From NCBI RefSeq assembly GCF_001282685.1, contig NZ_LN875034.1:55533-119532 (forward strand): DNA of 64,000 nt, read 5' to 3'. This document shows positions 36,738 to 46,020 of this stretch, in pieces. Every line of letters starts with the position of its first letter. The stretch's first letter is position 1. Origin of the DNA: Niameybacter massiliensis (lineage in GTDB: Bacteria > Bacillota > Clostridia > Lachnospirales > Cellulosilyticaceae). The position numbers and the translations under genes were made by a program. The notes beneath the pieces were generated by a model that was not told the DNA's origin, did no database searches, and saw only the letters and a list, made by a program, of their open reading frames with translations.

Positions 36738-36797
36738 AAAGGCATAGATGGGGTACACCACCGCGGGTGTAGTACCTATCTATGCCTTTTTTTATGT
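36738..36797 (+). promoter_or_regulatory. thiS leader attenuator-like hairpin
   Basis: GGCATAGAT (36740-36748) pairs with ATCTATGCC (36777-36785), with an inner GGTAC/GTACC helix and an ACC/GGT tip, followed by seven Ts. It has the form of an intrinsic terminator at the very 5' end of the transcript, 40 bases before the thiS RBS. No TPP-riboswitch core (CTGAGA) is present. It may match a thiS-type leader motif; only a covariance search can tell. Confidence 0.6.
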
Positions 36798-36822
36798 GTT
36801 TTTTTAAGAAAGGAGTTAAAAC

Positions 36823-37017
36823 ATGCAATATAATGGTCAAATAGTATCATTAGAAAAAGGAATAGGGCTTATTAAATTTTTAAAGGAGAGAAATTATAAT
36901 CTATCCCAAATAGCTGTAGAACTTAATGGAAGTATTGTTTCTAAACAGAGTTATGAAGAGATCCTTTTACATGATGAAGATGTGCTAGAGGTTGTAAGTT
37001 TTGTAGGTGGAGGTTGA
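36823..37017 (+). CDS. thiS: Sulfur carrier protein ThiS
   Basis: 64 aa, ubiquitin-like. The essential C-terminal Gly-Gly is present (VGGG), and VELNGSIVS is the central strand. After adenylation by ThiF the terminal thiocarboxylate donates sulfur for the thiazole. RBS AAAGGAG. Overlaps the thiF translational start context (stop TGA two bases before the thiF ATG). Confidence 0.92.
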   Translation: MQYNGQIVSLEKGIGLIKFLKERNYNLSQIAVELNGSIVSKQSYEEILLHDEDVLEVVSFVGGG

Positions 37018-37018
37018 T

Positions 37019-37822
37019 ATGAAAATTTGTTTGAATGGTATTGTAACAGAGATAGAAGGACAATATATAGAAGCAATATGCTCCAAGAGCCAACAAAATC
37101 ATGATGTTTATATTGTAAATGGGTATCAAGTATCAAGGAATTATCAATTAAATGAAGGCGATGAAGTCTATCTCATTGAAAAAGGAATGATGCCAGATCA
37201 AGAAGTATTAGAAGCCATGATGGTAGCAAGGCATACTCCAGGAGTACATAGTAAGGTAAAGCAAGCTAAAGTAGTAGTAGCAGGATTAGGGGGTCTAGGT
37301 TCTCATATTGCAGTAAGCCTAGCAAGAACAGGTGTAGGACATTTACTTTTGGTAGACTTTGATGTAGTAGAACCTAGTAATTTAAATCGCCAAAATTATA
37401 GTATTAAGCATTTAGGTTTATTTAAAACTTTAGCATTAAAGGAACAGCTAGAAGATATTAATCCATTTATCCAAGTAGATGTGAAGACGGTACGGGTTAC
37501 AGAAGAAAATATAAAGGAGCTATTTGAAGCATATGACATTGTTTGTGAAGCATTTGATCAAGCAGAGGCAAAGGCAATGCTAGTGAACACTGTTCTAACG
37601 GAGTTACCACATATTAAAGTAGTTGCATCATCAGGGATGGCAGGGTACGAAAGTGCAAATCAAATTCAAACCTATAAAAGGATGTCTCGGCTATATGTAT
37701 GTGGAGATTTACAAAATGAAGCACAAGTAGGTAAAGGGTTAATGGCACCGCGTGTGCAAGTCTGTGCAGGGCATCAAGCCAATATGGTACTAAGGCTAAT
37801 TTTAGGAGAAGAGAATGCCTAA
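37019..37822 (+). CDS. thiF: ThiF-type sulfur carrier adenylyltransferase with N-terminal ThiS-like extension
   Basis: 267 aa from ATG 37019 (GGAGG seven bases before); an ATG at 37007 overlaps thiS and is not preferred. Residues 1-60 look like a degenerate ThiS/ubiquitin fold without a terminal GG. The E1-like domain follows: GLGGLGSH near residue 83 and DFDVVEPSNLNRQNY near 110. It adenylates the ThiS C-terminus. Family 2 ThiF proteins in Clostridia have this form. Directly coupled with thiS. Confidence 0.88.
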   Translation: MKICLNGIVTEIEGQYIEAICSKSQQNHDVYIVNGYQVSRNYQLNEGDEVYLIEKGMMPDQEVLEAMMVARHTPGVHSKVKQAKVVVAGLGGLGSHIAVSLARTGVGHLLLVDFDVVEPSNLNRQNYSIKHLGLFKTLALKEQLEDINPFIQVDVKTVRVTEENIKELFEAYDIVCEAFDQAEAKAMLVNTVLTELPHIKVVASSGMAGYESANQIQTYKRMSRLYVCGDLQNEAQVGKGLMAPRVQVCAGHQANMVLRLILGEENA

Positions 37823-37861
37823 GTTAAATAGATAGAGATAAAATTTAGAGGAGGAAAAGCA

Positions 37862-38632
37862 ATGAACAATGATGTATTAGTAATAGGTGGGCATAGTTTT
37901 AATTCAAGATTTATATTAGGGTCAGGAAAATTTTCATTAGAAATGATGAAACAGGTAGTAGAAAATGCAGGTGTTGAGATGGCTACAGTAGCATTACGAC
38001 GTGCTAATGTAGGTGGGGAAGAAAATATTCTAGATTATATCCCTAAGGAAGTGACACTCCTTCCAAATACTTCAGGGGCAAGAACAGCTGAAGAAGCTGT
38101 ACGCATTGCAAGACTATCACGTGAAATAGGATGTGGAAGTTTTGTAAAAATAGAGGTAATCCGTGATACAAGGTATTTATTACCGGACAACTATGAAACC
38201 ATAAGAGCTACTGAAATCTTAGCAAAAGAAGGGTTTATTGTCATGCCCTACATGTATCCAGATTTAAATGTAGCAAGGGAATTAAGAGAAGCAGGTGCGG
38301 CAGCAATTATGCCTTTAGGTGCACCTATTGGAAGTAATAAAGGACTTTGTACAAAAGATTTCATTAAAATATTAGTAGAAGAAATAGATTTACCAATCAT
38401 TGTTGATGCTGGAATTGGTAAGCCATCACAAGCATGTGAGGCTATGGAGATGGGTGCAAGTGCAATTATGGCTAATACTGCTATCGCAACGGCACAAGAT
38501 GTAGCAATGATGGCAAGAGCTTTTAAATTGGCAGTTGAGTCAGGAAGAGCTGCTTACTTAGCAGGATTAGGACGTGTACTAGAGTTTAAAGGAGAGGCAT
38601 CTAGTCCTCTTACTGGATTTTTGGAGGGCTAA
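37862..38632 (+). CDS. thiG: Thiazole synthase ThiG
   Basis: 256 aa TIM barrel. RFILGSGKF at the start, the Schiff-base lysine in FVKIEVIRD (near 97), [13 protein letters not shown], and [30 protein letters not shown] are ThiG blocks. It forms the thiazole phosphate from 1-deoxyxylulose 5-phosphate, dehydroglycine and ThiS thiocarboxylate. RBS GAGGAGG. The thiH start follows two bases after the stop. Confidence 0.95.
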   Translation: MNNDVLVIGGHSFNSRFILGSGKFSLEMMKQVVENAGVEMATVALRRANVGGEENILDYIPKEVTLLPNTSGARTAEEAVRIARLSREIGCGSFVKIEVIRDTRYLLPDNYETIRATEILAKEGFIVMPYMYPDLNVARELREAGAAAIMPLGAPIGSNKGLCTKDFIKILVEEIDLPIIVDAGIGKPSQACEAMEMGASAIMANTAIATAQDVAMMARAFKLAVESGRAAYLAGLGRVLEFKGEASSPLTGFLEG

Positions 38633-38634
38633 AG

Positions 38635-39765
38635 ATGAAACAATTAGTAGAGATGGAGATGATAGAATCCTCCATAATGGAAGAAGTCTTATCACAAGTA
38701 GAAAGTTATGATTACAATCAGTACACAGTAGGTGATGTACATTATGTTTTAACTAAAGAACAATTAACTAAAGAGGACTTTGGCATTTTGCTCTCTCCAG
38801 TAGCATTAGAATGTTTAGAAGACATGGCACAAAGGTCAAAGGCACAGACCTTAAAGTACTTTGGGAATGCAATAAGCTTATTCACGCCACTTTATATCGC
38901 TAACTATTGTGAGAATCATTGTGTGTATTGTGGCTTTAACTGTAAAAATAAGATTAAGCGAGGAAAGCTAACTTTAGAAGAGATAGATAGAGAAATGCAA
39001 ACTATTGCTGAGACTGGGTTAAAGGAAATTTTGATATTAACAGGAGAATCAAGAGTTCAATCTGATGTAGACTACATAGGAGAAGCTATTAAGCTAGCTA
39101 GAAAGTACTTTTCAACTATAGGAATAGAAATTTATCCTTTAAATACAGATGAGTATACTTATCTTCAAGAGTGTGGGGCAGACTTTGTCAGTGTTTATCA
39201 AGAGACCTATAACCAAGCAACTTATAAGGAAATGCATTTGAGTGGACCTAAGAGAAACTTTGCCTATCGTTTTACAGCACAAGAACGTGCTCTAAAAGGA
39301 GGGATGCGAGGAGTAGCTTTTGGTGCACTTTTGGGCCTTGATGACTTTAGAAAGGATGCATTTGCAGCAGGTCTACACGCTTATTATATTCAGCAGAAGT
39401 ACCCACAAGCAGAAATAGCTTTTTCAGTACCAAGGTTACGTCCTTATATTAACCAAGCAGAAAATAATCCTAGAGATGTACATGAACCACAGCTTTTACA
39501 GGTGATGTTAGCTTATCGTTTGTTCCTGCCATTTGCAGGTATTACAATTTCTACAAGAGAAAATCAGAAATTTAGAGATAATGTAGTAGGGATGATTGCC
39601 ACAAAAATTTCAGGTGGTGTTAAAGTTGGAGTAGGTGGGCATGAAGAAGAACAAAAGGGTGATGAGCAGTTTGAAATTTCTGATCCTAGAAGTGTAGAAG
39701 AGATTCAAAAGATGCTCAAACAACGTGGCTTACAACCTGTCTATACAGATTATATAAGGGTGTAA
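38635..39765 (+). CDS. thiH: Radical SAM tyrosine lyase ThiH
   Basis: 376 aa. CENHCVYC provides the cluster cysteines C92, C96 and C99. TGESRVQSDVDYIGEAI and the C-terminal GVGGHEEEQKGDEQFEISD are typical of ThiH. It splits tyrosine to give dehydroglycine for ThiG, an anaerobic alternative to ThiO. It overlaps thiG in RBS (GGAGGG inside the last thiG codons), so the two are translationally coupled. Confidence 0.95.
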   Translation: MKQLVEMEMIESSIMEEVLSQVESYDYNQYTVGDVHYVLTKEQLTKEDFGILLSPVALECLEDMAQRSKAQTLKYFGNAISLFTPLYIANYCENHCVYCGFNCKNKIKRGKLTLEEIDREMQTIAETGLKEILILTGESRVQSDVDYIGEAIKLARKYFSTIGIEIYPLNTDEYTYLQECGADFVSVYQETYNQATYKEMHLSGPKRNFAYRFTAQERALKGGMRGVAFGALLGLDDFRKDAFAAGLHAYYIQQKYPQAEIAFSVPRLRPYINQAENNPRDVHEPQLLQVMLAYRLFLPFAGITISTRENQKFRDNVVGMIATKISGGVKVGVGGHEEEQKGDEQFEISDPRSVEEIQKMLKQRGLQPVYTDYIRV

Positions 39766-39775
39766 TGGAGGAGAT

Positions 39776-40354
39776 ATGATCTTAGTTGTAACGAATAGAA
39801 AAAGCTGCAAAGATGATTTTTTAGTAAGAATCGAAGCAATTGCTAGAAGGAAGCCTTACGGTATATTGCTAAGAGAAAAAGATTTATCAAAAGAAGATTA
39901 TTTAGAACTTGCAAGATCCTGCCAAAGCATTTGTGAAACTTACCAGGTACCTCTTATTGTTCATTCTTATATAGAGGTGGCACGTGAACTAAAAATTAAA
40001 GCCATTCATTTACCTTATGATAGATTTGTTGAACTAGGAGGGGAGCTACAAGGCTTTAGCGAAGTAGGTGTATCTATACATTCTAAAGAAGAGGCGAAAG
40101 TAGCAGAGCAAAAGGGTGCAACAAGGCTTATTGCAGGACATATTTATGAAACCACTTGTAAACCTAATTTAGAACCTAGAGGATTAGTTTATCTAAGAGA
40201 CATTGTTGATACAGTGAATATACCTGTTTTTGCAATAGGAGGGATTACTTTTGAACGCATTAAAGAAGTTGAGTCTGTTGGAGCAGAAGGTATATGCATG
40301 ATGTCTATGTTGATGTCATGTCCAGAAGAAAAACTAAATTTATTATTAAAATAA
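39776..40354 (+). CDS. ThiE/TenI family protein, thiamine phosphate synthase-like
   Basis: 192 aa TIM-barrel. LVVTNRKSC starts the first strand, and GILLREKDLSKEDY, HLPYDRF, AGHIYETTC and FAIGGITFERIKEV are ThiE/TenI blocks. It may join HMP-PP and thiazole phosphate (ThiE) or act as the thiazole tautomerase (TenI). The thiazole operon context and the AGHIYET sequence leave both open. Last gene of the thi operon, 11 bp after thiH. Confidence 0.82.
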   Translation: MILVVTNRKSCKDDFLVRIEAIARRKPYGILLREKDLSKEDYLELARSCQSICETYQVPLIVHSYIEVARELKIKAIHLPYDRFVELGGELQGFSEVGVSIHSKEEAKVAEQKGATRLIAGHIYETTCKPNLEPRGLVYLRDIVDTVNIPVFAIGGITFERIKEVESVGAEGICMMSMLMSCPEEKLNLLLK

Positions 40355-40360
40355 AGAGAT

Positions 40361-40413
40361 AACTATTAAAGTCTTAGTTAAGTAGAAAATTTTAACTAGG
40401 GCTTTAATGGTTA
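40361..40413 (+). terminator. Hairpin after the thi operon
   Basis: AACTATTAAAGTCTTAGTTA pairs with TTTAACTAGGGCTTTAATGG and adjoining bases, with a few mismatches. The T run is poor (TTATAAAAAT). Possible weak terminator. Confidence 0.4.
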
Positions 40414-40550
40414 TAAAAATAGAAACTAAGAAATATTAAATTTATATTAAAGGTATAAAAAATATTGAATTTATTGATTTAAGCTTTTATGCTATAGATG
40501 TAAAGTTTTTACAATAGCGTATAAAAATATAAAGCACTTAGGGGGAACAA

Positions 40551-42428
40551 ATGAAAGAACGCATATATAGAAAATTAATAGAAGATAGCCCAATACCGTA
40601 TATACACCTTAAAATGCTACAAGGGGAAAATAAAGTAGGTAAACAAATAAAGGTATTGGATATAAATAAAAGCTTCGAGCATGTTTTTAAAACATCTAAA
40701 GATAAAGCTATAAATGCGGATGTAGAAAAAATTTTAAATGATGAAGAGTATGCTAGATTAGTAAATAGACTAAATATAGCCAATAGCCAGGAATATAGTA
40801 CTTTTATAGTTGATGAATTAGGGGGAAGCTTTTTAAATTTAGAAATATATACATTTGAAAAAGATGAATATCATATAAGGGCAACTAGGATGAATAGGTA
40901 CAGTAATCAGCTTTCTACAATGATTAAACAGTCACCGTTTGCGGTATGGGTTAAAGATAGAGATGGTAGGTATATTGATGCAAATAGGCACTATTTGAGA
41001 AGCTTTAATATACAAGGTAATCATATCATTGGAAAATTGCCTGAAGAAGTATGGGAAATACAAGAAGCGAAAAGTTTTAGGGAAAAAGATAAAAAAGTTA
41101 TACAAGATAATATGGTCTATAGAGATGTGGAAGTTATAACAGTAGATAAAGATAAATCTTATTATTTTGAGGTAGTAAGATGGCCATATACAGATGAAAC
41201 AGGGAATACAATACTAGGTACTATGGGGATTGCCATAGAAGTTACAGATAAAATTAAGCTACGAGAAGCAATAGAAAAAAATCAGAAAAACTTCTTTGAT
41301 ATGGCAAATAATATAGATGAACTTATTATTATACGTGATGCAAAGAAAGCATTATATATAAGTCCATATTTTGAACAATTATATGGTTTTAAACCTGATG
41401 CTTTATATGAAGATATGGAGAACTGGTATAAACACTGGGATTATATTGAGTTCTTAGAAGAACCTAAAGCATATGAGTATAAAGAAATTGATACATGTAT
41501 ATTTAGGGTAGTGAAAAATGGACAAGTTGATAAATGGATACAAAGTAAATTTGTACCCATTTTTGATGAGCATGGAAATACTTTAAGGAAGATTGGAATG
41601 CTACGAGATATAACAGATAAAAAGAACATAGAAGATGAGTTAGAAAACTTAAGAATGGAATTCTTTGCAAATATTTCTCATGAACTTAGAACGCCAATCA
41701 ACATTATAATAAGTGCTCTTCAGATGATGAATTATAGCATAGAGCAATTAGAGCAATCCGTACTTGAAGATTTTAGAAGATATATGAATCTTATCTCACA
41801 AAATAGTTTAAGAATGTTGAGGTTAGTAAATAACCTAATTGATACAACAAAGATCAAAGCAGGTCATTTTGAGTATAAGCCTACGAATCAAGATATAATC
41901 AGTTTTGTTGAGGATATTTGTACATCCGTAATAGACTTTGTGGAACGCAATCAATTAGAAATTATATTTGATACAGATGTGGAAGAAAAGCTAGTAGCAT
42001 TTGATATGGATCAGATGGAACGTATTATACTCAATTTAATTTCAAACGCTATTAAATTTAATCAAGAGCATGGAAAAATTGAAGTTACAATATGTACAGA
42101 AGATCAGATTAAAATAAGTGTTAAAGATAGTGGATTAGGGATTCCACAAGATAAGTTGGAAAATATCTTTGAACGATTTGAGCAAGTTGATAAGAAGCAT
42201 AGAAGAGAAAAAGAAGGTAGTGGCATAGGCCTTGCGCTTGTAAAATCCCTAGTTGAAATGCATGAAGGGACAATAGAGGTAATAAGTACAGTAGGACAAG
42301 GTAGTGAATTTATTATTACATTACCAGAGGTATTAATGTCTGAGGAGATAGAAAATGAGAATAAAGCTAGCCACCATATAGGACAAGGGCATAAAGTTGA
42401 TGTAGAGTTTTCAGATATTTATTTATAA
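40551..42428 (+). CDS. Cytoplasmic sensor histidine kinase with PAS domains
   Basis: 625 aa and no membrane helix. Three PAS-like regions are seen (about 1-120; FAVWVKDRDGRYIDANRHYL near 130-240; DELIIIRDAKKALYISPYFEQLYGF near 255-360). A HisKA helix has the phospho-acceptor His377 in ISHELRTPIN. The ATPase domain has N-box NLISNAIKFN, G1 KDSGLGIP and G2 GSGIGLALV. The C-terminus is unremarkable. No response regulator is adjacent, so it is an orphan; output partner unknown. Ligand sensed (redox, small molecule) unknown. Confidence 0.9.
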   Translation: MKERIYRKLIEDSPIPYIHLKMLQGENKVGKQIKVLDINKSFEHVFKTSKDKAINADVEKILNDEEYARLVNRLNIANSQEYSTFIVDELGGSFLNLEIYTFEKDEYHIRATRMNRYSNQLSTMIKQSPFAVWVKDRDGRYIDANRHYLRSFNIQGNHIIGKLPEEVWEIQEAKSFREKDKKVIQDNMVYRDVEVITVDKDKSYYFEVVRWPYTDETGNTILGTMGIAIEVTDKIKLREAIEKNQKNFFDMANNIDELIIIRDAKKALYISPYFEQLYGFKPDALYEDMENWYKHWDYIEFLEEPKAYEYKEIDTCIFRVVKNGQVDKWIQSKFVPIFDEHGNTLRKIGMLRDITDKKNIEDELENLRMEFFANISHELRTPINIIISALQMMNYSIEQLEQSVLEDFRRYMNLISQNSLRMLRLVNNLIDTTKIKAGHFEYKPTNQDIISFVEDICTSVIDFVERNQLEIIFDTDVEEKLVAFDMDQMERIILNLISNAIKFNQEHGKIEVTICTEDQIKISVKDSGLGIPQDKLENIFERFEQVDKKHRREKEGSGIGLALVKSLVEMHEGTIEVISTVGQGSEFIITLPEVLMSEEIENENKASHHIGQGHKVDVEFSDIYL

Positions 42429-42458
42429 AGGTTGCTTATCTAAGCAACCTTTTATTGT
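42427..42458 (+). terminator. Terminator of the histidine kinase gene
   Basis: AAAGGTTGCTTA pairs with TAAGCAACCTTT, overlapping the stop codon, then TTATTG. Confidence 0.78.
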
Positions 42459-42513
42459 TTTTAGAAGGTATGTTATGATAGAACAAGATACAACGAAAAG
42501 GAGTACATTAAAC

Positions 42514-44688
42514 ATGGCAAAAAAACTTGTTTTAGCAGAAAAGCCTAGTGTTGCACGTGACATAGCACGAGTTTTAAAGTGTAGCAAAAAGGGTAATGGA
42601 TATATAGAAGGTAATGATTATATTGTGACATGGGCACTTGGGCATCTTGTAGGTCTTGCTGACCCAGAGGCTTATGATGATAGATATAAAACTTGGAGTA
42701 TGGAAAGCCTCCCAATGCTTCCAAAACAAATGAAGTTAGTTGTACTTAAAGGTGCAGGTAAGCAGTTTAATAGCGTAAAAGAGCAAATGCAACGTAAAGA
42801 TGTGGATGAGATTATTATTGCTACAGATGCTGGACGTGAAGGAGAGCTTGTAGCCAGATGGATTATTGAAAAAGCAAAAGTGAATAAGCCAATGAAGCGT
42901 CTTTGGATTTCATCTGTTACAGATAAAGCTATTTTAGAAGGATTTAAAAACTTAAAACCAGCCAAAGATTATCATAATCTTTATGAGGCTGCAGTGTGTC
43001 GTGCAGAAGGTGACTGGTTAGTGGGACTTAATGTGACCCGTGCGCTGACTTGTAAATATAATGCCCAACTTTCAGCAGGACGTGTACAGTCAGCAGCACT
43101 TGCTATGATTGTAACAAGAGAAGAAGAGATCAAAAACTTTAAAGCTGAAGATTACTTTAACATCAAAGTGAAAACACCAAGCTTTAGTTTAATGTGGCAA
43201 GGCACTAAAGGGCCTAATATCTGGAATGAAGAAGAAGCAAAGAAGCTTAAAAATCAACTTGAAGGTAAGTCACTTCAGATTGTGAAGGTAGATGAAAAAG
43301 ATAAAAAAGCCTATGCACCTGGTTTATACGATTTAACAGAATTACAACGAGACGCAAATAGATTGTATGGTATGAGTCCAAAAGAAACGCTTAATATTAT
43401 GCAAAGACTTTATGAAAATTACAAAGTATTAACTTACCCTCGTACAGATTCAAAGTATATTTCCCAGGACATAGTGCCTACACTTAAAGATAGATTACAA
43501 GCTGTCAATGTAGGGAACTTCCGCCCAGCTGTGCAAGCTGTACTTAAAAATGGGATTAAGACAGGCAAACACTTTGTAGATAATAACAAAGTATCTGATC
43601 ACCATGCGATTATCCCAACAGAAGAAAGTATTATGCTTTCAAAACTTTCAAATGATGAACGCAAAATTTATGAACTGGTTGTAAAACGTTTCTTAAGTGT
43701 GATGCTTCCTCCTTGTGAGTACAAACAAACCACTATTGAGGCTAAATCAGGAGAAGAAACCTTTGTAACAAAAGGCCAAGTAATGATCAATCAAGGGTTT
43801 AAAATTGTTTATGAAAAAGGTGAAGAAGAAACTGAAGAAGGTGAAAGTGATAACACACGTCTACCAGAAGTAAAAGTAGGTGATAGTTTAAAAATAGTGA
43901 ACGTTGAATGCAATAAACTTCAAACTAAGCCACCAGCACGTTTTAGTGAAGCAACACTTTTATCTGCAATGGAAAGCCCACATAAGTATGTAAAGGTAAG
44001 CAAAGAAGCAGCCAAAACACTTGGAGAAACAGGTGGTATTGGTACTGTTGCCACACGTGCAGACATTATAGAAAAACTCTATAATATGTTCTACATTGAG
44101 AAAAGCGGTAATAGCATCGTACCAACTTCAAAAGGTAAGCAACTTATAGACCTTGTACCAGAAGAACTCAAAACACCTCTTCTTACAGCTAAATGGGAAA
44201 GAGAACTAGAGCTTATTAGTAAAGGCAAACAAAATCCAAAAGACTTTATTACACGTATGCGCAAGTATAGCGGTGAATTAGTTGACACAGTAAAAGAGAG
44301 TACAGATAAGTTTAAACATGATAATATAGTAGGCAAACGTTGTCCTGACTGTGGTAAGAGTCTACTTGAAGTTAAAGGTAAGCATGGTAAACTCTATGTA
44401 TGCCAAGATAGAGCATGTGGCTATAGAGAAAATGTAAGTAAATTTACAAATGCACGTTGCCCAGAGTGTCACAAAAAACTTGAGTTACGCGGTCAAGGAG
44501 ATGGGCAAATCTATGTATGTACAACTTGTACCTTTAGAGAAAAGGCAAGTACCTTTAATAATCGCTTTAAAGATAAACAAGGTAAAGGTGACAAGAAATC
44601 TGTACAAAAATACCTTAAGCAGCAACAAAAAGAAGATGAAGGTAACTTCGCTTTTGCGGATTTATTCGCAAATTTAAATAAGAAATAG
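42514..44688 (+). CDS. topB: DNA topoisomerase III (type IA)
   Basis: 724 aa from ATG 42514 (AAGGAG ten bases before); an in-frame ATG at 42475 has no RBS. Toprim start KKLVLAEKPSVARDIA, acidic DAGREGELVARW, and the catalytic Tyr308 in LTYPRTDSKY. Two C-terminal zinc ribbons: CPDCGK followed by CQDRACG, and CPECHK followed by CTTC. The enzyme decatenates DNA and relaxes negative supercoils at single strands. A dedicated terminator follows. Confidence 0.94.
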   Translation: MAKKLVLAEKPSVARDIARVLKCSKKGNGYIEGNDYIVTWALGHLVGLADPEAYDDRYKTWSMESLPMLPKQMKLVVLKGAGKQFNSVKEQMQRKDVDEIIIATDAGREGELVARWIIEKAKVNKPMKRLWISSVTDKAILEGFKNLKPAKDYHNLYEAAVCRAEGDWLVGLNVTRALTCKYNAQLSAGRVQSAALAMIVTREEEIKNFKAEDYFNIKVKTPSFSLMWQGTKGPNIWNEEEAKKLKNQLEGKSLQIVKVDEKDKKAYAPGLYDLTELQRDANRLYGMSPKETLNIMQRLYENYKVLTYPRTDSKYISQDIVPTLKDRLQAVNVGNFRPAVQAVLKNGIKTGKHFVDNNKVSDHHAIIPTEESIMLSKLSNDERKIYELVVKRFLSVMLPPCEYKQTTIEAKSGEETFVTKGQVMINQGFKIVYEKGEEETEEGESDNTRLPEVKVGDSLKIVNVECNKLQTKPPARFSEATLLSAMESPHKYVKVSKEAAKTLGETGGIGTVATRADIIEKLYNMFYIEKSGNSIVPTSKGKQLIDLVPEELKTPLLTAKWERELELISKGKQNPKDFITRMRKYSGELVDTVKESTDKFKHDNIVGKRCPDCGKSLLEVKGKHGKLYVCQDRACGYRENVSKFTNARCPECHKKLELRGQGDGQIYVCTTCTFREKASTFNNRFKDKQGKGDKKSVQKYLKQQQKEDEGNFAFADLFANLNKK

Positions 44689-44695
44689 AACACAT

Positions 44696-44735
44696 TAAAA
44701 AGAGAGCGATGCATACTTATCGCTCTCTTTTTAAT
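44696..44735 (+). terminator. Terminator of topB
   Basis: AAAAAGAGAGCGAT pairs with ATCGCTCTCTTTTT around an eight-base loop. Confidence 0.9.
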
Positions 44736-44809
44736 ATGCTATTTGATAGATTGTTTTAAAGGTTATTATCGTTTCGAATAAGGCAGTTACCAGATTCGAC
44801 TAGATTATT

Positions 44810-45799
44810 TCAAGCTTCTTCACCCAATATATCCTTTAATGAGATTGTATTCTTTCTAGGCTTTAATTTCTCAACAAACTCTATAAAAGCTGGAGAATAC
44901 TGAGTATGATCTAGCTCAGGGAGTACAAGTACTTTTAAATGCTTTAAATTCATAAGTGATTCAGGTACTTTATTGGTTTGTAAGCCATCTAAATACAGCT
45001 CTTGCAATAGAGGAAGTTCAGTAATTTCGTTAGGAAAGTGTTCAAGAGGCATGGCACCCAAGTCTAATGCTTTTAGATTTTTTAGTTTACCGATGTTAAA
45101 ACCTAAATTTTTAACTTTATTTCTTGTTAATCTTAAAAGTTCTAAGTGTATTAGTTTTTCTAAGGACACATTCAAAGATACCAATTGATTACTAAAAATT
45201 TCTAAGCTTTTTAAGTAGGTTAATTGCCCTATGTTATCAGGTATAGACTGTATCGTGGGATTTACCATACTTAGTTTTGTTCTGTCTTGATAAGCGTATT
45301 CCTTGAGGAGATCTTCAAAGCTAGGTTGTTCTTTAGCATTATAGAGGTCATGTGGAATACGTAAATGATAAAAGATATTGTATTGATCTTTGGTTAAAAA
45401 TAAGCATCCTATTTTTTCATGAGAACAAATAGAACAAAGTAATTCACCCTGTTTATAAAAAGCAGGGTCTTCTACGATTTCGGCACCTACCTCATCAATG
45501 TGGAGCTGCTCATAAATATCCTTCAGCGTATCAAATTTATGCTTAATTTGATGATCATTTTTTATGTGAAAAATAGTAGTAAGAGGACCTTGTGTGCAGT
45601 GGGTTTGATTTGTTTCTTCAGACCTAAGTAATTGAATGTTATTTAATACCTTTGGTGAGTGGTCACCAACCTTTAGTTGACAAAGTACAATTTCGTCACT
45701 TTCCTTAAAGCAAAAGTCGATAAGGCTTTTAACTTTCTCTGTAGTTAGTTTTTCATCAGCTAATCTTATGAAAATCTTTTCTTCATCCTCTAAAAACAT
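44810..45799 (-). CDS. Leucine-rich repeat protein
   Basis: 329 aa. Residues about 185-300 hold five or six LRR units (IGQLTYLKSLEIFSNQLVSL, LEKLIHLELLRLTRNKVKNL, IGKLKNLKALDLGAMPLEHF, ITELPLLQELYLDGLQ, LMNLKHLKVLVLPELD). The first 180 residues are of unknown fold and contain three cysteines near CSICSHEK. No signal peptide, so cytoplasmic. LRRs imply a protein-binding role. Divergent from the downstream helicase gene. Confidence 0.78.
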   Translation of the reverse strand: MFLEDEEKIFIRLADEKLTTEKVKSLIDFCFKESDEIVLCQLKVGDHSPKVLNNIQLLRSEETNQTHCTQGPLTTIFHIKNDHQIKHKFDTLKDIYEQLHIDEVGAEIVEDPAFYKQGELLCSICSHEKIGCLFLTKDQYNIFYHLRIPHDLYNAKEQPSFEDLLKEYAYQDRTKLSMVNPTIQSIPDNIGQLTYLKSLEIFSNQLVSLNVSLEKLIHLELLRLTRNKVKNLGFNIGKLKNLKALDLGAMPLEHFPNEITELPLLQELYLDGLQTNKVPESLMNLKHLKVLVLPELDHTQYSPAFIEFVEKLKPRKNTISLKDILGEEA

Positions 45800-46020
45800 C
45801 TACGTTTCCCCCAGTGTCTTTGAAATTATTATTTCTAAGTCTATACTATAAGATTAGATGTTTCAATAAATAAGTTATACTAAAAACCTAGTTTTTGAGT
45901 ATTGAATAAAGTTATTAGGGCTAAGGCTATTTTGAAATTAATAAAAGCAGTATAATAGAATACAGACAAGAACAGAAAAACAAAATAAGATAGATCAAGA
46001 TAAAAGAAAAGGAACACACT

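Noticed and set aside
36690-36822. TPP riboswitch before thiS
   Set aside because: The CTGAGA and the second conserved aptamer block are not present in this short leader.
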